Below are positions 8,277 to 16,225 of a DNA stretch of 64,000 bases, one piece after another. The position numbers and the translations under genes were made by a program. Location: the NCBI GenBank assembly GCA_900548145.1, contig URJB01000001.1, positions 248,001 to 312,000 on the forward strand, read 5' to 3'. The number at the start of each line of letters is the position of its first letter. Position 1 is the first letter of the stretch. The notes below the pieces were generated by a model that was not told the origin of the DNA, made no database searches, and saw nothing but the letters and a program-made list of their open reading frames with translations. Origin of the DNA: an uncultured Eubacteriales bacterium (lineage in GTDB: Bacteria; Bacillota; Clostridia; Christensenellales; Aristaeellaceae).

Positions 8277-8906
8277 TTATTCGGGAACGACCTTCACCAT
8301 GGCGTGGCGGAGAACCGTTCCTTCCAGTTGATAGCCCTTCTGGAACACCTCGCACACGGTGCCGGGTTCGCCGTCCTCAGGTGTGCCCTGCATCACGGCG
8401 TTTTCCAGATTGGGGTCAAAGGGCTGCCCCAGCCGGTCGATGGAAGTGATGCCCCGCTTGGTGAACGCATCACACATCTGGCGGTAGACCATTTCCACGC
8501 CCTCTTTCAACGCAGTGTCAGAGGAATTTTCCGCCGCAGCGATAGCTCGTTCCAGATTATCCAGAACCGGTAAAAGCGTCGTGGCAAAGCTCCGAGTGCC
8601 ATCGTCATAGGCTTCCTTTCGCACGTTCTGATTACGGCGGCGGAAGTTTTCGAAGTCAGCCTTGACCCGCTGGGCCAGATTCAAGTATTCCTCCTGCTTG
8701 GCCAACGCGGCAGTCAACGCTTCTGCAGCCTCCGCTTTCTGCGTATCCTCGGCGATTTCTTCTTTGGCAGCCTCCTGAGCCGCTTCTTCGTCGGAAGCGG
8801 CTTCCACTTCTGCTTCCACGGTTTCCAGCGCTTCGTTTTCGCTGGCTTTTTCCATTTCGGCGGTCTGCTGCTCTTCCATATGCTCGCCGCGCTTCTTCTT
8901 CGACAA
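8277..8906 (-). CDS. grpE: Nucleotide exchange factor GrpE
   Basis: About 209 residues. A long acidic, glutamate- and alanine-rich N-terminus precedes the coiled-coil dimerisation region (LAQRVKADFENFRRR) and the beta domain that opens the DnaK ATPase. The start is uncertain. A GTG at 8915 overlaps the hrcA stop but has the AAGGAG directly against it. The TTG at 8906 lies eight bases after the same AAGGAG and is preferred. An ATG at 8879 is also possible. The overlap with hrcA implies translational coupling. It releases ADP from DnaK. Confidence 0.93.
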   Translation of the reverse strand: MSKKKRGEHMEEQQTAEMEKASENEALETVEAEVEAASDEEAAQEAAKEEIAEDTQKAEAAEALTAALAKQEEYLNLAQRVKADFENFRRRNQNVRKEAYDDGTRSFATTLLPVLDNLERAIAAAENSSDTALKEGVEMVYRQMCDAFTKRGITSIDRLGQPFDPNLENAVMQGTPEDGEPGTVCEVFQKGYQLEGTVLRHAMVKVVPE

Positions 8907-8911
8907 TTCAG

Positions 8912-9940
8912 TCACTCCTTCTCTTTGCCTAACAGCTCGGTGAGCTGTTTACCCATGGCGTTCAGCACACTGAACACGTGGCCGTACTGCATACGCGTGG
9001 GGCCGATCACACCGATGGTTCCGTGGGTGTTGTCGCCCAAGCGGTAGGTGGCGGTCACCAGCGAACAGTCCGCAAGCTCGGGAATCCCTGTCTCTGGACC
9101 GATTCGCACGGTAAAGGCCATTTCGCTGTGATCTTCCAGAAGCTTTACCAGCTGATCCTTGGTTTCCAGTACGCTGAGGAAGTTTTTGGCTTTCTCCACG
9201 TCGTTATACTCCGGAAAATTCAGGATATTGCTAGCACCGCCCAGCGCCAGATGGGATTTTCCGCCCTTGCCCTCCGCAGCGTCCATGAAATTCATGATTC
9301 CGTTGAAGAGCTCACGGTTTTCCTGCATCCCGCCCTGAATTGCCTTCAGCAATGCCTGGGCTTCGGTGAGAGTGTGCCCGCTCAACTTTTCGGTCAGCAT
9401 CCGGCTAATGGCATAGAGCGTATCCGCATCCATATCTTTGCCGACGTCCACCACCGTATCCCGCATGATTCCGCCATCCGTTACGATGACGACCAGTGCG
9501 GAGGTGGAGCTGACCGGCACCAGCTGCAGATTGCGGATCCGAAGCTCCGCTCCCTTGGGCGTGGTCACCAGCGCCGTGTAATGGGTCAGGCCGGAAAGCA
9601 CCTGCGCCGCGTGGCTGATGACGTCCTCCATCTGATGGGTGCGGTTGGAAAAATACTGGCAAACGCTGTCCGTATCGTCCGCTGCGATCATCCCGCGCTG
9701 CAGTAGCTGATCCACGTAAAGACGGTAAGCCTTCGCGCTGGGAATCCGGCCTGCGCTGACGTGAGGCTGATCCAGATAACCCAGTTCTTCCAAATCGCTC
9801 ATTTCATTGCGGATGGTGGCGGAGCTCAAACCCATTTCGTACTTCTTGGAAATGGTGCGGCTGCCCACGGGAATCGCCGTCAGGATGTAGTCGTCGATGA
9901 TCGCCTGCAGGATGCGGAACTTTCTTGCGTCCATCATCAT
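8912..9940 (-). CDS. hrcA: Heat-inducible transcription repressor HrcA
   Basis: 342 residues. The N-terminal winged helix is followed by the conserved GLSSATIRNEMSDLEELGYL, and a GAF-like dimerisation domain fills the rest. The start is the first of three ATG codons at 9940, ten bases after AAAGGAGG; an upstream GTG would overlap that site. HrcA binds CIRCE elements with help from GroEL and represses class I heat-shock genes. A perfect CIRCE lies just upstream, so the operon is autoregulated. Confidence 0.97.
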   Translation of the reverse strand: MMMDARKFRILQAIIDDYILTAIPVGSRTISKKYEMGLSSATIRNEMSDLEELGYLDQPHVSAGRIPSAKAYRLYVDQLLQRGMIAADDTDSVCQYFSNRTHQMEDVISHAAQVLSGLTHYTALVTTPKGAELRIRNLQLVPVSSTSALVVIVTDGGIMRDTVVDVGKDMDADTLYAISRMLTEKLSGHTLTEAQALLKAIQGGMQENRELFNGIMNFMDAAEGKGGKSHLALGGASNILNFPEYNDVEKAKNFLSVLETKDQLVKLLEDHSEMAFTVRIGPETGIPELADCSLVTATYRLGDNTHGTIGVIGPTRMQYGHVFSVLNAMGKQLTELLGKEKE

Positions 9941-9985
9941 GCTGTCGCAGCCTCCTTTCACAAGGTTCCGTTTGATCGGTTCTTG

Positions 9986-10012
9986 TTAGCACTCATCACC
10001 ATCGAGTGCTAA
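9986..10012. promoter_or_regulatory. CIRCE element (HrcA operator)
   Basis: TTAGCACTC, nine bases, GAGTGCTAA: an exact match to the CIRCE consensus. It lies between the promoter and the hrcA start, directly downstream of the expected transcription start. Confidence 0.97.
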
Positions 10013-10020
10013 CATGGCAT

Positions 10021-10049
10021 ATCATATTCCACTCCTATGGTTTTGTCAA
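10021..10049 (-). promoter_or_regulatory. Sigma-A promoter of the hrcA operon
   Basis: On the minus strand TTGACA (10049-10044), a 17-base spacer and TATGAT (10026-10021). Transcription would start inside or next to the CIRCE element. Confidence 0.85.
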
Positions 10050-10269
10050 TAGGTTTCGCACTTTTTTCGGGGGAATTTATGATTTGTTCACAAGTGGCTG
10101 AAAGCGTTTTGCCATAAGGGATTGCGTCATGCTCATCTTGTCTACGTTCTCCTCTTTTTTGCAAATTCGGAGGCTCCTCCGAAAAACTTTTCGGTGTGGC
10201 CAAACGTCTTTTATTTTGAGAGGATGTATTTTCCCTCCACATTCGGGAACAGAAGGGAGTTTTACCAAA

Positions 10270-11436
10270 ATGAGACTTCGGCTTTTTTCTTTTCTTGCGG
10301 CTTTGTTTTTGGGGATCCTACTGACAGCGGGAATCGTCTACGCGGAAGAAAATATTTCTTTCCCTTACGTTTCCTTTCCTGCTTTACGAGAGCAGGCTCT
10401 CCAAGGCTGGCAGGAAAGCTTTACAGTGGATGGACGAGAAGTCGTCGTAAACGCCGTGATCCCGTGGATGCCGGAGACTGACGTCTGCCCCATCCCCGAG
10501 ATCACCTTAGGAGAGATCAATCAGAATGAGACGCTGATCGCACACTATGCCGGGAAAGGCAACGTCGTAGACATCAGCACCAAACGTCCCTATGTGGACG
10601 TGAATATCGATATCAACGGCAAAACATGGTTCACAGATAAAAAGTTCTTTTATGGTGCTGGTTCGGGGTATCATACCCAAACAGAACGCACTGAGTACCG
10701 CTACCAGCAGCCGCCCGCCGGGACGCCGGAGGGACTGGACATGACTTTTGAGGAATTTTATGCCTTTGCAGACGAACCTGTACGTGCCTTTACTGGCTTA
10801 TCGCTGGACGATTACTATTGGAGCGGAGACCAGTGCAATATTCTCTGGCAGGTAAAGGAGAAAAAAGATGGTCAGCGCATCCCCGTAGAACCGATGACCC
10901 GAAGCGGCAGCTGGGCCATCTGGGGCTGGCAGATGTTCCACGGTATTCCAACGCTGCCTTACGGTGACGGCCCTTATCCCCGGATGGTTTTCAATTATCA
11001 CAACGAGAACTGCTATAACTTCACCGTGGTGCCTTATCAGGAAATCGGTCTGCTGGCCGGGGATGTTCCCCTGCTTTCCTTCGAAGCCATCAAACAGGCG
11101 CTGACCAAACAAATTCTTTCCGGTCATTTATGGAGCATTGACGAAATGGAATTTTGTTACATTGGCACCGCCGCTCCGGAAATGGACGGCAACCATTTTC
11201 TTTTGCAGCCCGTTTGGCGCATCAAGGGCGGATATACTGACGATCCCCATACAGACAAGGCCGTTCTGCCCTATCTGCCTTCCAATACAAAGGAAGGTCG
11301 TTTGATGATCCCGGAACCCTACGGCGATTATTACTTTCATGCGCAGACCGGCGAAATGTTTCCCAAGCCCACGCAGGCCGACAACGGCCACGCCATGCCA
11401 GCCATGGAGATTCTCCGCTGGGAAGACGTGCCATAA
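10270..11436 (+). CDS. Secreted protein of unknown function
   Basis: 388 residues. I do not recognise the family. The ATG at 10270 follows AAGGGAG and opens a clear signal peptide (MRLRLFSFLAALFLGILL, cleavage probably after VYA before EE). An upstream in-frame extension has no ribosome binding site. The mature protein is rich in aromatic residues and lacks cysteine pairs, further membrane segments or obvious catalytic motifs. It appears to be one gene alone, with a terminator hairpin directly after it and the heat-shock operon diverging on its left. It is probably exported and free or wall-associated, because no lipobox or LPXTG is seen. Confidence 0.75.
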   Translation: MRLRLFSFLAALFLGILLTAGIVYAEENISFPYVSFPALREQALQGWQESFTVDGREVVVNAVIPWMPETDVCPIPEITLGEINQNETLIAHYAGKGNVVDISTKRPYVDVNIDINGKTWFTDKKFFYGAGSGYHTQTERTEYRYQQPPAGTPEGLDMTFEEFYAFADEPVRAFTGLSLDDYYWSGDQCNILWQVKEKKDGQRIPVEPMTRSGSWAIWGWQMFHGIPTLPYGDGPYPRMVFNYHNENCYNFTVVPYQEIGLLAGDVPLLSFEAIKQALTKQILSGHLWSIDEMEFCYIGTAAPEMDGNHFLLQPVWRIKGGYTDDPHTDKAVLPYLPSNTKEGRLMIPEPYGDYYFHAQTGEMFPKPTQADNGHAMPAMEILRWEDVP

Positions 11437-11443
11437 GAAAAAG

Positions 11444-11464
11444 CTGCGAAGAAATTCGCAGCTT
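11444..11464 (+). terminator. Hairpin directly after the secreted-protein gene
   Basis: AGCTGCGAA, loop GAAA, TTCGCAGCT begins a few bases after the stop codon. It lacks a long T-run and is the first of three consecutive hairpins. Confidence 0.5.
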
Positions 11465-11519
11465 CAGCCTGTCAAAGAAGCCAAATTGCAGACTCGCATC
11501 TGGCTTCTTTGACAGGCTG
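11465..11519. repeat. 18-bp perfect inverted repeat, intergenic hairpin
   Basis: CAGCCTGTCAAAGAAGCC (11465-11482) and its exact complement GGCTTCTTTGACAGGCTG (11502-11519) flank a 19-base loop. It sits between two convergent genes and two other hairpins. The length and perfection suggest a mobile palindromic repeat or a strong transcription barrier; no second copy was noticed in this window. Confidence 0.75.
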
Positions 11520-11520
11520 A

Positions 11521-11546
11521 GCCGCAGTATATGCTGCGGCTTTTTT
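11521..11546 (+). terminator. Rho-independent terminator
   Basis: GCCGCAG, loop TATATG, CTGCGGC, then six T. It ends plus-strand transcription ahead of the convergent nucleoside-protein gene. Confidence 0.8.
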
Positions 11547-11559
11547 GAATCATTTTTTC

Positions 11560-12579
11560 TTAAAGCGTTCCATCCAGAATGGCATTGATTACCACGCTGC
11601 CAACCTTATAGTTATTTTCCATAGCGGTGGCAAAGATGTCAGCCGCCTCTACACTATCGTCAGAAGCAAGAGACTCATCGAAATTCGGATCCCACAGGCT
11701 TTCGGGAGACGCGCCATTCATAAATACATCCATATTGACGGAATCGCGAATCACGATGAAGCGATCTAGCATTCCCAAGCGTTCAGCCGCAACAGCCAGG
11801 GCAACGTCCTCCATCTCCGTCAGTGCAAAGGGATCGGGGCACTGATAGGTTTCCGTCATCAGCAGCGCGTTGGCATGGTCATAGGAACCCTTCCAATAAT
11901 TATCGCCGGAAACCGTGGTGCCGCGCAGCACCTTGGGATCGCGAACAGCCCATTCAGCATTATCAAATGCAGCAGCCATGAAGTTACGCGTTTTTTCCGT
12001 TGTAGAAATCTCAACATCTTTCACCAGATCATAGACCTTTTCCATCAGATCCTGATTAAAGATTTTATAAGAAGAACTGTCATAGCCAGAGTCATGGAAC
12101 CACGTGGTGACGCTTCCTTCCGGAAGTTCGCGTACATCAGCATGATGTCCCAAATCATAGTCCACTGCAGCGGTAATGACAAATACATCTCCCATGACGC
12201 CATATTCATAAGCAGAACCTGCACAGCCGGTGCTGAAAATGTACGCATCTGAAAAATCAAAGCGTTCATCCGTCAAAACAGCATTCAAGCTCAACGCGGT
12301 GTTGACTTTACCCATACCAGTCACGTACAGCGCCACGCCGTCCTTCACATAGAGCTTATTGTCCGCAAAGCCGCCCTTCACTTCATATTCATCGCCACCC
12401 TGACAATAGGCTTCATAGTAATACTGCGCTTCGCCAGGAAAATCGCCGGCCAGTTCCCCCACTTCAAATTTAGGAAGAATCAGCACCTTGATCGGAACAG
12501 GGTTGGCAGACTCCGCCACAGCAGAGATTGCAGAACACATCATCAGCAGGACCAGGAGCATGGAAAGAACCTTTTTCAT
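11560..12579 (-). CDS. Secreted NUP-family purine nucleoside protein
   Basis: 339 residues. The mature part matches the NUP (purine nucleoside permease) family: PIKVLILPKFEVGELAGDFP, FSTGCAGSAYEYGVMGDVF and WAVRDPKVLRGTTVSGDNYW are its recognisable blocks. The family was named from a yeast nucleoside uptake protein but has the fold of nucleoside phosphorylases and no transmembrane helices. A signal peptide (MKKVLSMLLVLLMM, cleavage near AVAES) predicts export. The start follows GGGAGGAAAAACGAA. Inference: an extracytoplasmic nucleoside-binding or nucleoside-cleaving protein. It is transcribed alone from its own strong promoter. Confidence 0.78.
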   Translation of the reverse strand: MKKVLSMLLVLLMMCSAISAVAESANPVPIKVLILPKFEVGELAGDFPGEAQYYYEAYCQGGDEYEVKGGFADNKLYVKDGVALYVTGMGKVNTALSLNAVLTDERFDFSDAYIFSTGCAGSAYEYGVMGDVFVITAAVDYDLGHHADVRELPEGSVTTWFHDSGYDSSSYKIFNQDLMEKVYDLVKDVEISTTEKTRNFMAAAFDNAEWAVRDPKVLRGTTVSGDNYWKGSYDHANALLMTETYQCPDPFALTEMEDVALAVAAERLGMLDRFIVIRDSVNMDVFMNGASPESLWDPNFDESLASDDSVEAADIFATAMENNYKVGSVVINAILDGTL

Positions 12580-12667
12580 TTCGTTTTTCCTCCCATTTGA
12601 TCTGTCTTATCGTCAATCGTCCAAAAAACGATGTTCAAACGGTTGGCCACCCCGTCTCAACGGCATC

Positions 12668-12696
12668 ATTATATATCCGAATCTTTTATAAGTCAA
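12668..12696 (-). promoter_or_regulatory. Sigma-A promoter of the NUP-family gene
   Basis: On the minus strand TTGACT (12696-12691), 17 bases, TATAAT (12673-12668). It is the only good promoter in the 253-base gap. Confidence 0.8.
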
Positions 12697-12697
12697 T

Positions 12698-12724
12698 TCA
12701 CAAAATATTCGTAATTATTTGTGA
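12698..12724. promoter_or_regulatory. Inverted repeat next to the NUP-family promoter
   Basis: TCACAAA and TTTGTGA separated by 13 bases abut the upstream edge of the -35 box. The position suits an activator site; the protein is unknown. Confidence 0.4.
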
Positions 12725-12784
12725 TTTTTTCATCCTGCTTTCAGATATTGTTCGTATTTTTGCGTAAAAATATCACCTTTATAT

Positions 12785-12817
12785 CAAAAAAGCTGCGACT
12801 TTCTTCGCAGCTTTTTG
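12785..12817. terminator. Terminator after the redox trio
   Basis: AAAAAGCTGCGA and TCGCAGCTTTTT pair around a short loop, giving an A-tract on one side and a T-tract on the other. On the minus strand it follows the DUF1667 gene. Confidence 0.75.
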
Positions 12818-12832
12818 AAAGATCAATTTGAA

Positions 12833-13186
12833 TTACTCCACCGTCCGGGTAGCGATCACATCCACGCCGGTGCCGCACACATCGGGGCAGATCACGTCGC
12901 CCATATGGACGGGCGCGTTCAGCTGCAGATTGCCTAAAGCAGCCATGCAGTCGAAAATTTTCTCTTTCGGGATCGGGGTACGGGTCTTGGCGCTGACGGG
13001 CGTTTTCCGATTTTGCAGGGGAACGGCGGCCGTCACCATGCGGGTGGGAGCAGTGCATTCCTGCTTGGCATAGGTTTCGCCGCGCTTGCAGCTGTTGCCG
13101 CTGACCGATACCACCTGTCCGTTTTCCAGCACGACCTGCAGCCGGCAGCCTACCGGGCAGTTAATGCAAGTAATCTGCTGTTCCAT
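12833..13186 (-). CDS. DUF1667 domain protein
   Basis: 117 residues, the full length of this small family. The N-terminal CINCPVGC motif, a further Cys at about residue 33 and 43, and the C-terminal VICPDVCGTGVDVIAT are family hallmarks and suggest a metal or Fe-S site. It follows the FAD oxidoreductase gene by 12 bases. In many Firmicutes this family accompanies GlpA/GlpB-like pairs, so a role as the small redox or assembly partner of that pair is likely, but its biochemistry is not established. Confidence 0.85.
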   Translation of the reverse strand: MEQQITCINCPVGCRLQVVLENGQVVSVSGNSCKRGETYAKQECTAPTRMVTAAVPLQNRKTPVSAKTRTPIPKEKIFDCMAALGNLQLNAPVHMGDVICPDVCGTGVDVIATRTVE

Positions 13187-13198
13187 GATTCTTCCTCC

Positions 13199-14485
13199 TT
13201 ATTCCTTCACGATGGAAACGGTCACATCCGCGCCGGACAGGCCTTTGACCACTTCCGGCTTCAGGACAAGCTCGGCCATTTCGCCGGGGGTCAGGATACG
13301 CTTCTTCTGTTTGATCAGCTCCCGTTCGCCGTCCGTGACGCGGATATAGGCGTTCTCATAAACGCCGGAGGGCCGGAACATGATCTGCACGTTTTCCGCA
13401 TCCCCGTCGGGGATCAGCAGCTTCTGGGGCACCACGCCGCGAACGCCGTCGCCGTCCTTGACGGAAACATACGTGCCCACGCGCTTTTTGCCCTGAACAT
13501 ACTCCGCAGCCGCCTTTCCGGCCTTGAAGCTCTCGGCGCTGACGAAGTCCACCAGATCGTGAACATGCAGCACGTTGCCGCAGGCAAAAATGCCCTCTTT
13601 GCTGGTTTGCAGGGTATCATCCACCACTGCGCCGGAGGTCAGGTTGCTCATTTCCACGTCTGCCTGACGGGTCAATTCGTTTTCCGGCAGCAGGCCCACG
13701 GACAGAAGCAGCGTGTCGCAGTCGAAGTGCTGTTCGGTGCCGGGGATGGGCTGGCGCTTTGCGTCCACCTCGGCCACCGTCACGCCGGTCAGGCGTTCCT
13801 TGCCCTGAATGTCGATCACCGTGTGACTCAAAAGCAGCGGAATGTCATAGTCGTGCAGGCACTGAACAATATTGCGGTTCAGGCCGCTGGAATAAGGCAT
13901 CAATTCCACGCAGGCCAGCACCTTGGCACCCTGCAGGGTCATGCGGCGGGCCATGATCAGGCCGATGTCGCCGCTGCCCAGAATGACCACCCGCTTGCCG
14001 GGCATATAGCCTTCCAGATTGACGAATTTTTGAGCCGTACCGGCGGAATAAATACCCGCGCAGCGGGTGCCGGGGGTCGCCAGTGCGCCCCGGGGACGTT
14101 CCCGGCAGCCCATAGCCAGAATCAGTGCGCCCGCTTCGAAAAGCTGAACGCCCTTTTCTTTACTGACAGCGGTGACAAAACGGTTTTCGTCAATGGAAAG
14201 AACGGTAGTACCGCAGCGAACCTCGATGCCCAGTTCCTTTACCTTGTCAATATCCCGCTGCGCATACTCCGGGCCGGTCAGTTCTTCCTTGAAGCGGTGA
14301 AGGCCAAACCCATTGTGAATACACTGGCGAAGAATGCCGCCCATGTTGGCTTCCCGCTCCAGCACCAGAAGATTGTCCACGCCCGCCTCTTTGGCGGCGA
14401 TCGCAGCGGCCATGCCCGCAGGGCCCGCGCCCACAATGAGCACGTCTACCTTTTCCACCTGATTTTTCAGTTCCTGACTCAGCAT
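13199..14485 (-). CDS. NAD(P)/FAD-dependent oxidoreductase, GlpB-like partner
   Basis: 428 residues. It begins with the dinucleotide-binding VDVLIVGAGPAGMAAAIAA (residues about 13-31); a second GxGxxG for NAD(P) is at VVILGSGDIGLIMARR near residue 170. The FAD-contacting stretch GIFACGNVLHVHDLVD is near residue 290. It starts one base after the stop of the GlpA-like gene and is followed by the DUF1667 gene. Inference: it passes electrons between NAD(P)H and the GlpA-like dehydrogenase in a soluble or membrane-associated complex. Confidence 0.85.
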   Translation of the reverse strand: MLSQELKNQVEKVDVLIVGAGPAGMAAAIAAKEAGVDNLLVLEREANMGGILRQCIHNGFGLHRFKEELTGPEYAQRDIDKVKELGIEVRCGTTVLSIDENRFVTAVSKEKGVQLFEAGALILAMGCRERPRGALATPGTRCAGIYSAGTAQKFVNLEGYMPGKRVVILGSGDIGLIMARRMTLQGAKVLACVELMPYSSGLNRNIVQCLHDYDIPLLLSHTVIDIQGKERLTGVTVAEVDAKRQPIPGTEQHFDCDTLLLSVGLLPENELTRQADVEMSNLTSGAVVDDTLQTSKEGIFACGNVLHVHDLVDFVSAESFKAGKAAAEYVQGKKRVGTYVSVKDGDGVRGVVPQKLLIPDGDAENVQIMFRPSGVYENAYIRVTDGERELIKQKKRILTPGEMAELVLKPEVVKGLSGADVTVSIVKE

Positions 14486-14486
14486 G

Positions 14487-15938
14487 TTATCTGTCCCCCT
14501 TCATGGCCTGTGCGACGGTGCCCACCAGCAGACGGCTCTCGCCGCCACATTTGGTGATCTGGGTGGGATCAAGGTGCAGTTCTTCGGAAAGAATTTCCAG
14601 CACACGGGGGCTGCAGAAGCCGCCCTGACAGCGGCCCATGCCGGCGCGGGTGCGGCGCTTTACGCCGTCGATAGTAGTCGCGCCAACGGGCCGACGGATG
14701 GCAGCCCGAATTTCCGCCTCCGTCACCTGCTCGCAGCGGCACACCAGCGCGCCGTATTCGGGGTTCTTCTTCACAATTTCAGCCCGTTCTTCCAGCGTCA
14801 TGGCATAGAAGGGCTTTTCCCGCTTGGGAGCGGGCTTCCATTCCTTCTTTTCGGTCAGACCGTTTTCTTCGGCAATCTGACCTGCCAGCATTTTGGCAAT
14901 GGCAGGTGCGGCGCTCAGGCCGGGGCTTTCGATGCCGACGGTTTCATACGCGCCGGGCACACCCTCCACAGCGCCGATAATGAAGTCGCCGTTTTCCTCA
15001 TGAGCGCGAATGCCCGCGAAGGTGGTAATGACGGTACGCAGGTTCATCGCAGGCCAGGTCAGCCTGGACTTTTCATTGACCATCTTCAGCGCTTCGGCCG
15101 TAGTAGCTACATCGTCCGCATCCGGCACGTCCTCGGCGCTGGGGCCCAGCAGGGTATTGCCATGAACCGTAGGACTCACCAATACACCCTTGCCCATCTT
15201 AGTGGGGCACTGGAACATGGTATGTTCAAACAGGAGGGGCAGTTGGTGATCCAGCAGATAATACTCCCCCTTGCGGGCGATGATATTCAGCTTCTTTTCG
15301 GACAGCTGATTATGCAGTTCGGCGGAATGTACGCCCGCGCAGTTCACAATCAGCTCAGCTTCGAACACGCCCTGATTGGTGGTCAGCCGGAAGCCGTTTT
15401 CCGTCTTCTCGATTTTTTCCACCCGGGTATTCATACGGAACTCCGCGCCGTTCACCGCCGCGTGATCCGCCAGGGCGCAGGTCAGCTCATAAGGGCTGGT
15501 AAGGCCGCTCATGGGTTCCAGCAGAGCGCAGACAACCTCGGGATTGGTATTGGGCTCCAACCGAAGGATTTCCTCCCGTTCAATGATCCGCTGCGCCTCG
15601 ACGCCATTTTTCACCCCCTGCTCGTACAGGGTTTCGATGGTCTTGCGTTCTTCCTCGCTGAAAGCAAGCACCATGGCTCCGGGACGGCTGTAGGGCGCGT
15701 CCACCTCTGCGCACAGCGCCGGGTACATTTGAGCCCCTTCCACGTTCAGTCTGGCCTTCAGGGAGCCTGGCTTTGCGTCGAAGCCCGCGTGAACGATACC
15801 GCTGTTCGCCTTGCTTGCGCCGTGGGCAACATCCTCGCCGCCTTCCAGCACAGTCACCTTGGCTTCGTAGCGGGACAACAGCCGTGCGACCGCGCAGCCT
15901 ACCACGCCGCCGCCAATGACGATGATCTGCTTGTCCAA
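14487..15938 (-). CDS. FAD-dependent dehydrogenase with C-terminal BFD [2Fe-2S] domain, GlpA-like
   Basis: 483 residues. The DAO-type FAD domain begins at IIVIGGGVVGCAVARLL and contains ASKANSGIVHAGFDAKPGS. The C-terminal BFD-like domain has LVCRCEQVTEAEI and GRCQGGFCSPRV, which provide four cysteines for a [2Fe-2S] cluster. This layout is shared by anaerobic glycerol-3-phosphate dehydrogenase subunit A and relatives. The start is TTG at 15938, seven bases after GGAGG; the long in-frame extension upstream is not supported. Likely substrate is glycerol-3-phosphate or a 2-hydroxyacid. Confidence 0.83.
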   Translation of the reverse strand: MDKQIIVIGGGVVGCAVARLLSRYEAKVTVLEGGEDVAHGASKANSGIVHAGFDAKPGSLKARLNVEGAQMYPALCAEVDAPYSRPGAMVLAFSEEERKTIETLYEQGVKNGVEAQRIIEREEILRLEPNTNPEVVCALLEPMSGLTSPYELTCALADHAAVNGAEFRMNTRVEKIEKTENGFRLTTNQGVFEAELIVNCAGVHSAELHNQLSEKKLNIIARKGEYYLLDHQLPLLFEHTMFQCPTKMGKGVLVSPTVHGNTLLGPSAEDVPDADDVATTAEALKMVNEKSRLTWPAMNLRTVITTFAGIRAHEENGDFIIGAVEGVPGAYETVGIESPGLSAAPAIAKMLAGQIAEENGLTEKKEWKPAPKREKPFYAMTLEERAEIVKKNPEYGALVCRCEQVTEAEIRAAIRRPVGATTIDGVKRRTRAGMGRCQGGFCSPRVLEILSEELHLDPTQITKCGGESRLLVGTVAQAMKGDR

Positions 15939-15998
15939 AACAAACCCTCCAACTTCTGTTTTGCGCGATGGAACACGCTCTGTAAATTCTGCGTGACT

Positions 15999-16004
15999 AT
16001 CATA
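15999..16004 (-). promoter_or_regulatory. Extended -10 promoter of the redox trio
   Basis: On the minus strand TATGAT preceded by TGG, that is a TGn extension. The -35 region (CTGTCT at 18 bases) is weak. The leader to the TTG start is about 55 bases. Confidence 0.45.
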
Positions 16005-16099
16005 CCACGAAACATCCAAAAAAGACAGACGGAGGGATTGATAATTTTCTGACAATTTCATAAACTTTTTTCTGTTTTGTTCGTTCGGGACGTAAAAAG

Positions 16100-16131
16100 G
16101 CAGGGCAAGCCCGTGCTCCGCCCCGCCCTGC
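16100..16131 (-). terminator. Terminator of the MarR-DegV operon
   Basis: On the minus strand GCAGGGC pairs with GCCCTGC around an 18-base GC-rich loop, followed by CTTTTT (16098-16094). It is about 95 bases after the degV stop. Confidence 0.6.
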
Positions 16132-16225
16132 TAATGTTCTGTTTTTTTCGTCACTCATGGAAGAAAGCGGCGATTTCTGTTTTCGCCCTTCTTTCGTAAA
16201 GCTCCTTCCATGCCTATCGTCCTCT

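Noticed and set aside
10021..10269. Coding region upstream of the secreted-protein start at 10270
   Set aside because: The open frame reaching back to 10129 has no ribosome binding site and would place about 47 residues before a clear signal peptide.
13013..14557. 514-codon plus-strand frame opposite the FAD oxidoreductase
   Set aside because: Histidine- and alanine-rich shadow of a real GC-rich gene, no domain.
14484..16052. 522-codon plus-strand frame opposite the GlpA-like gene
   Set aside because: Antisense shadow; the minus-strand gene has FAD and BFD motifs.
16094..16131. Riboswitch or attenuator ahead of the redox trio
   Set aside because: The hairpin lies upstream of the trio's promoter on that strand; it fits better as the terminator of marR-degV.
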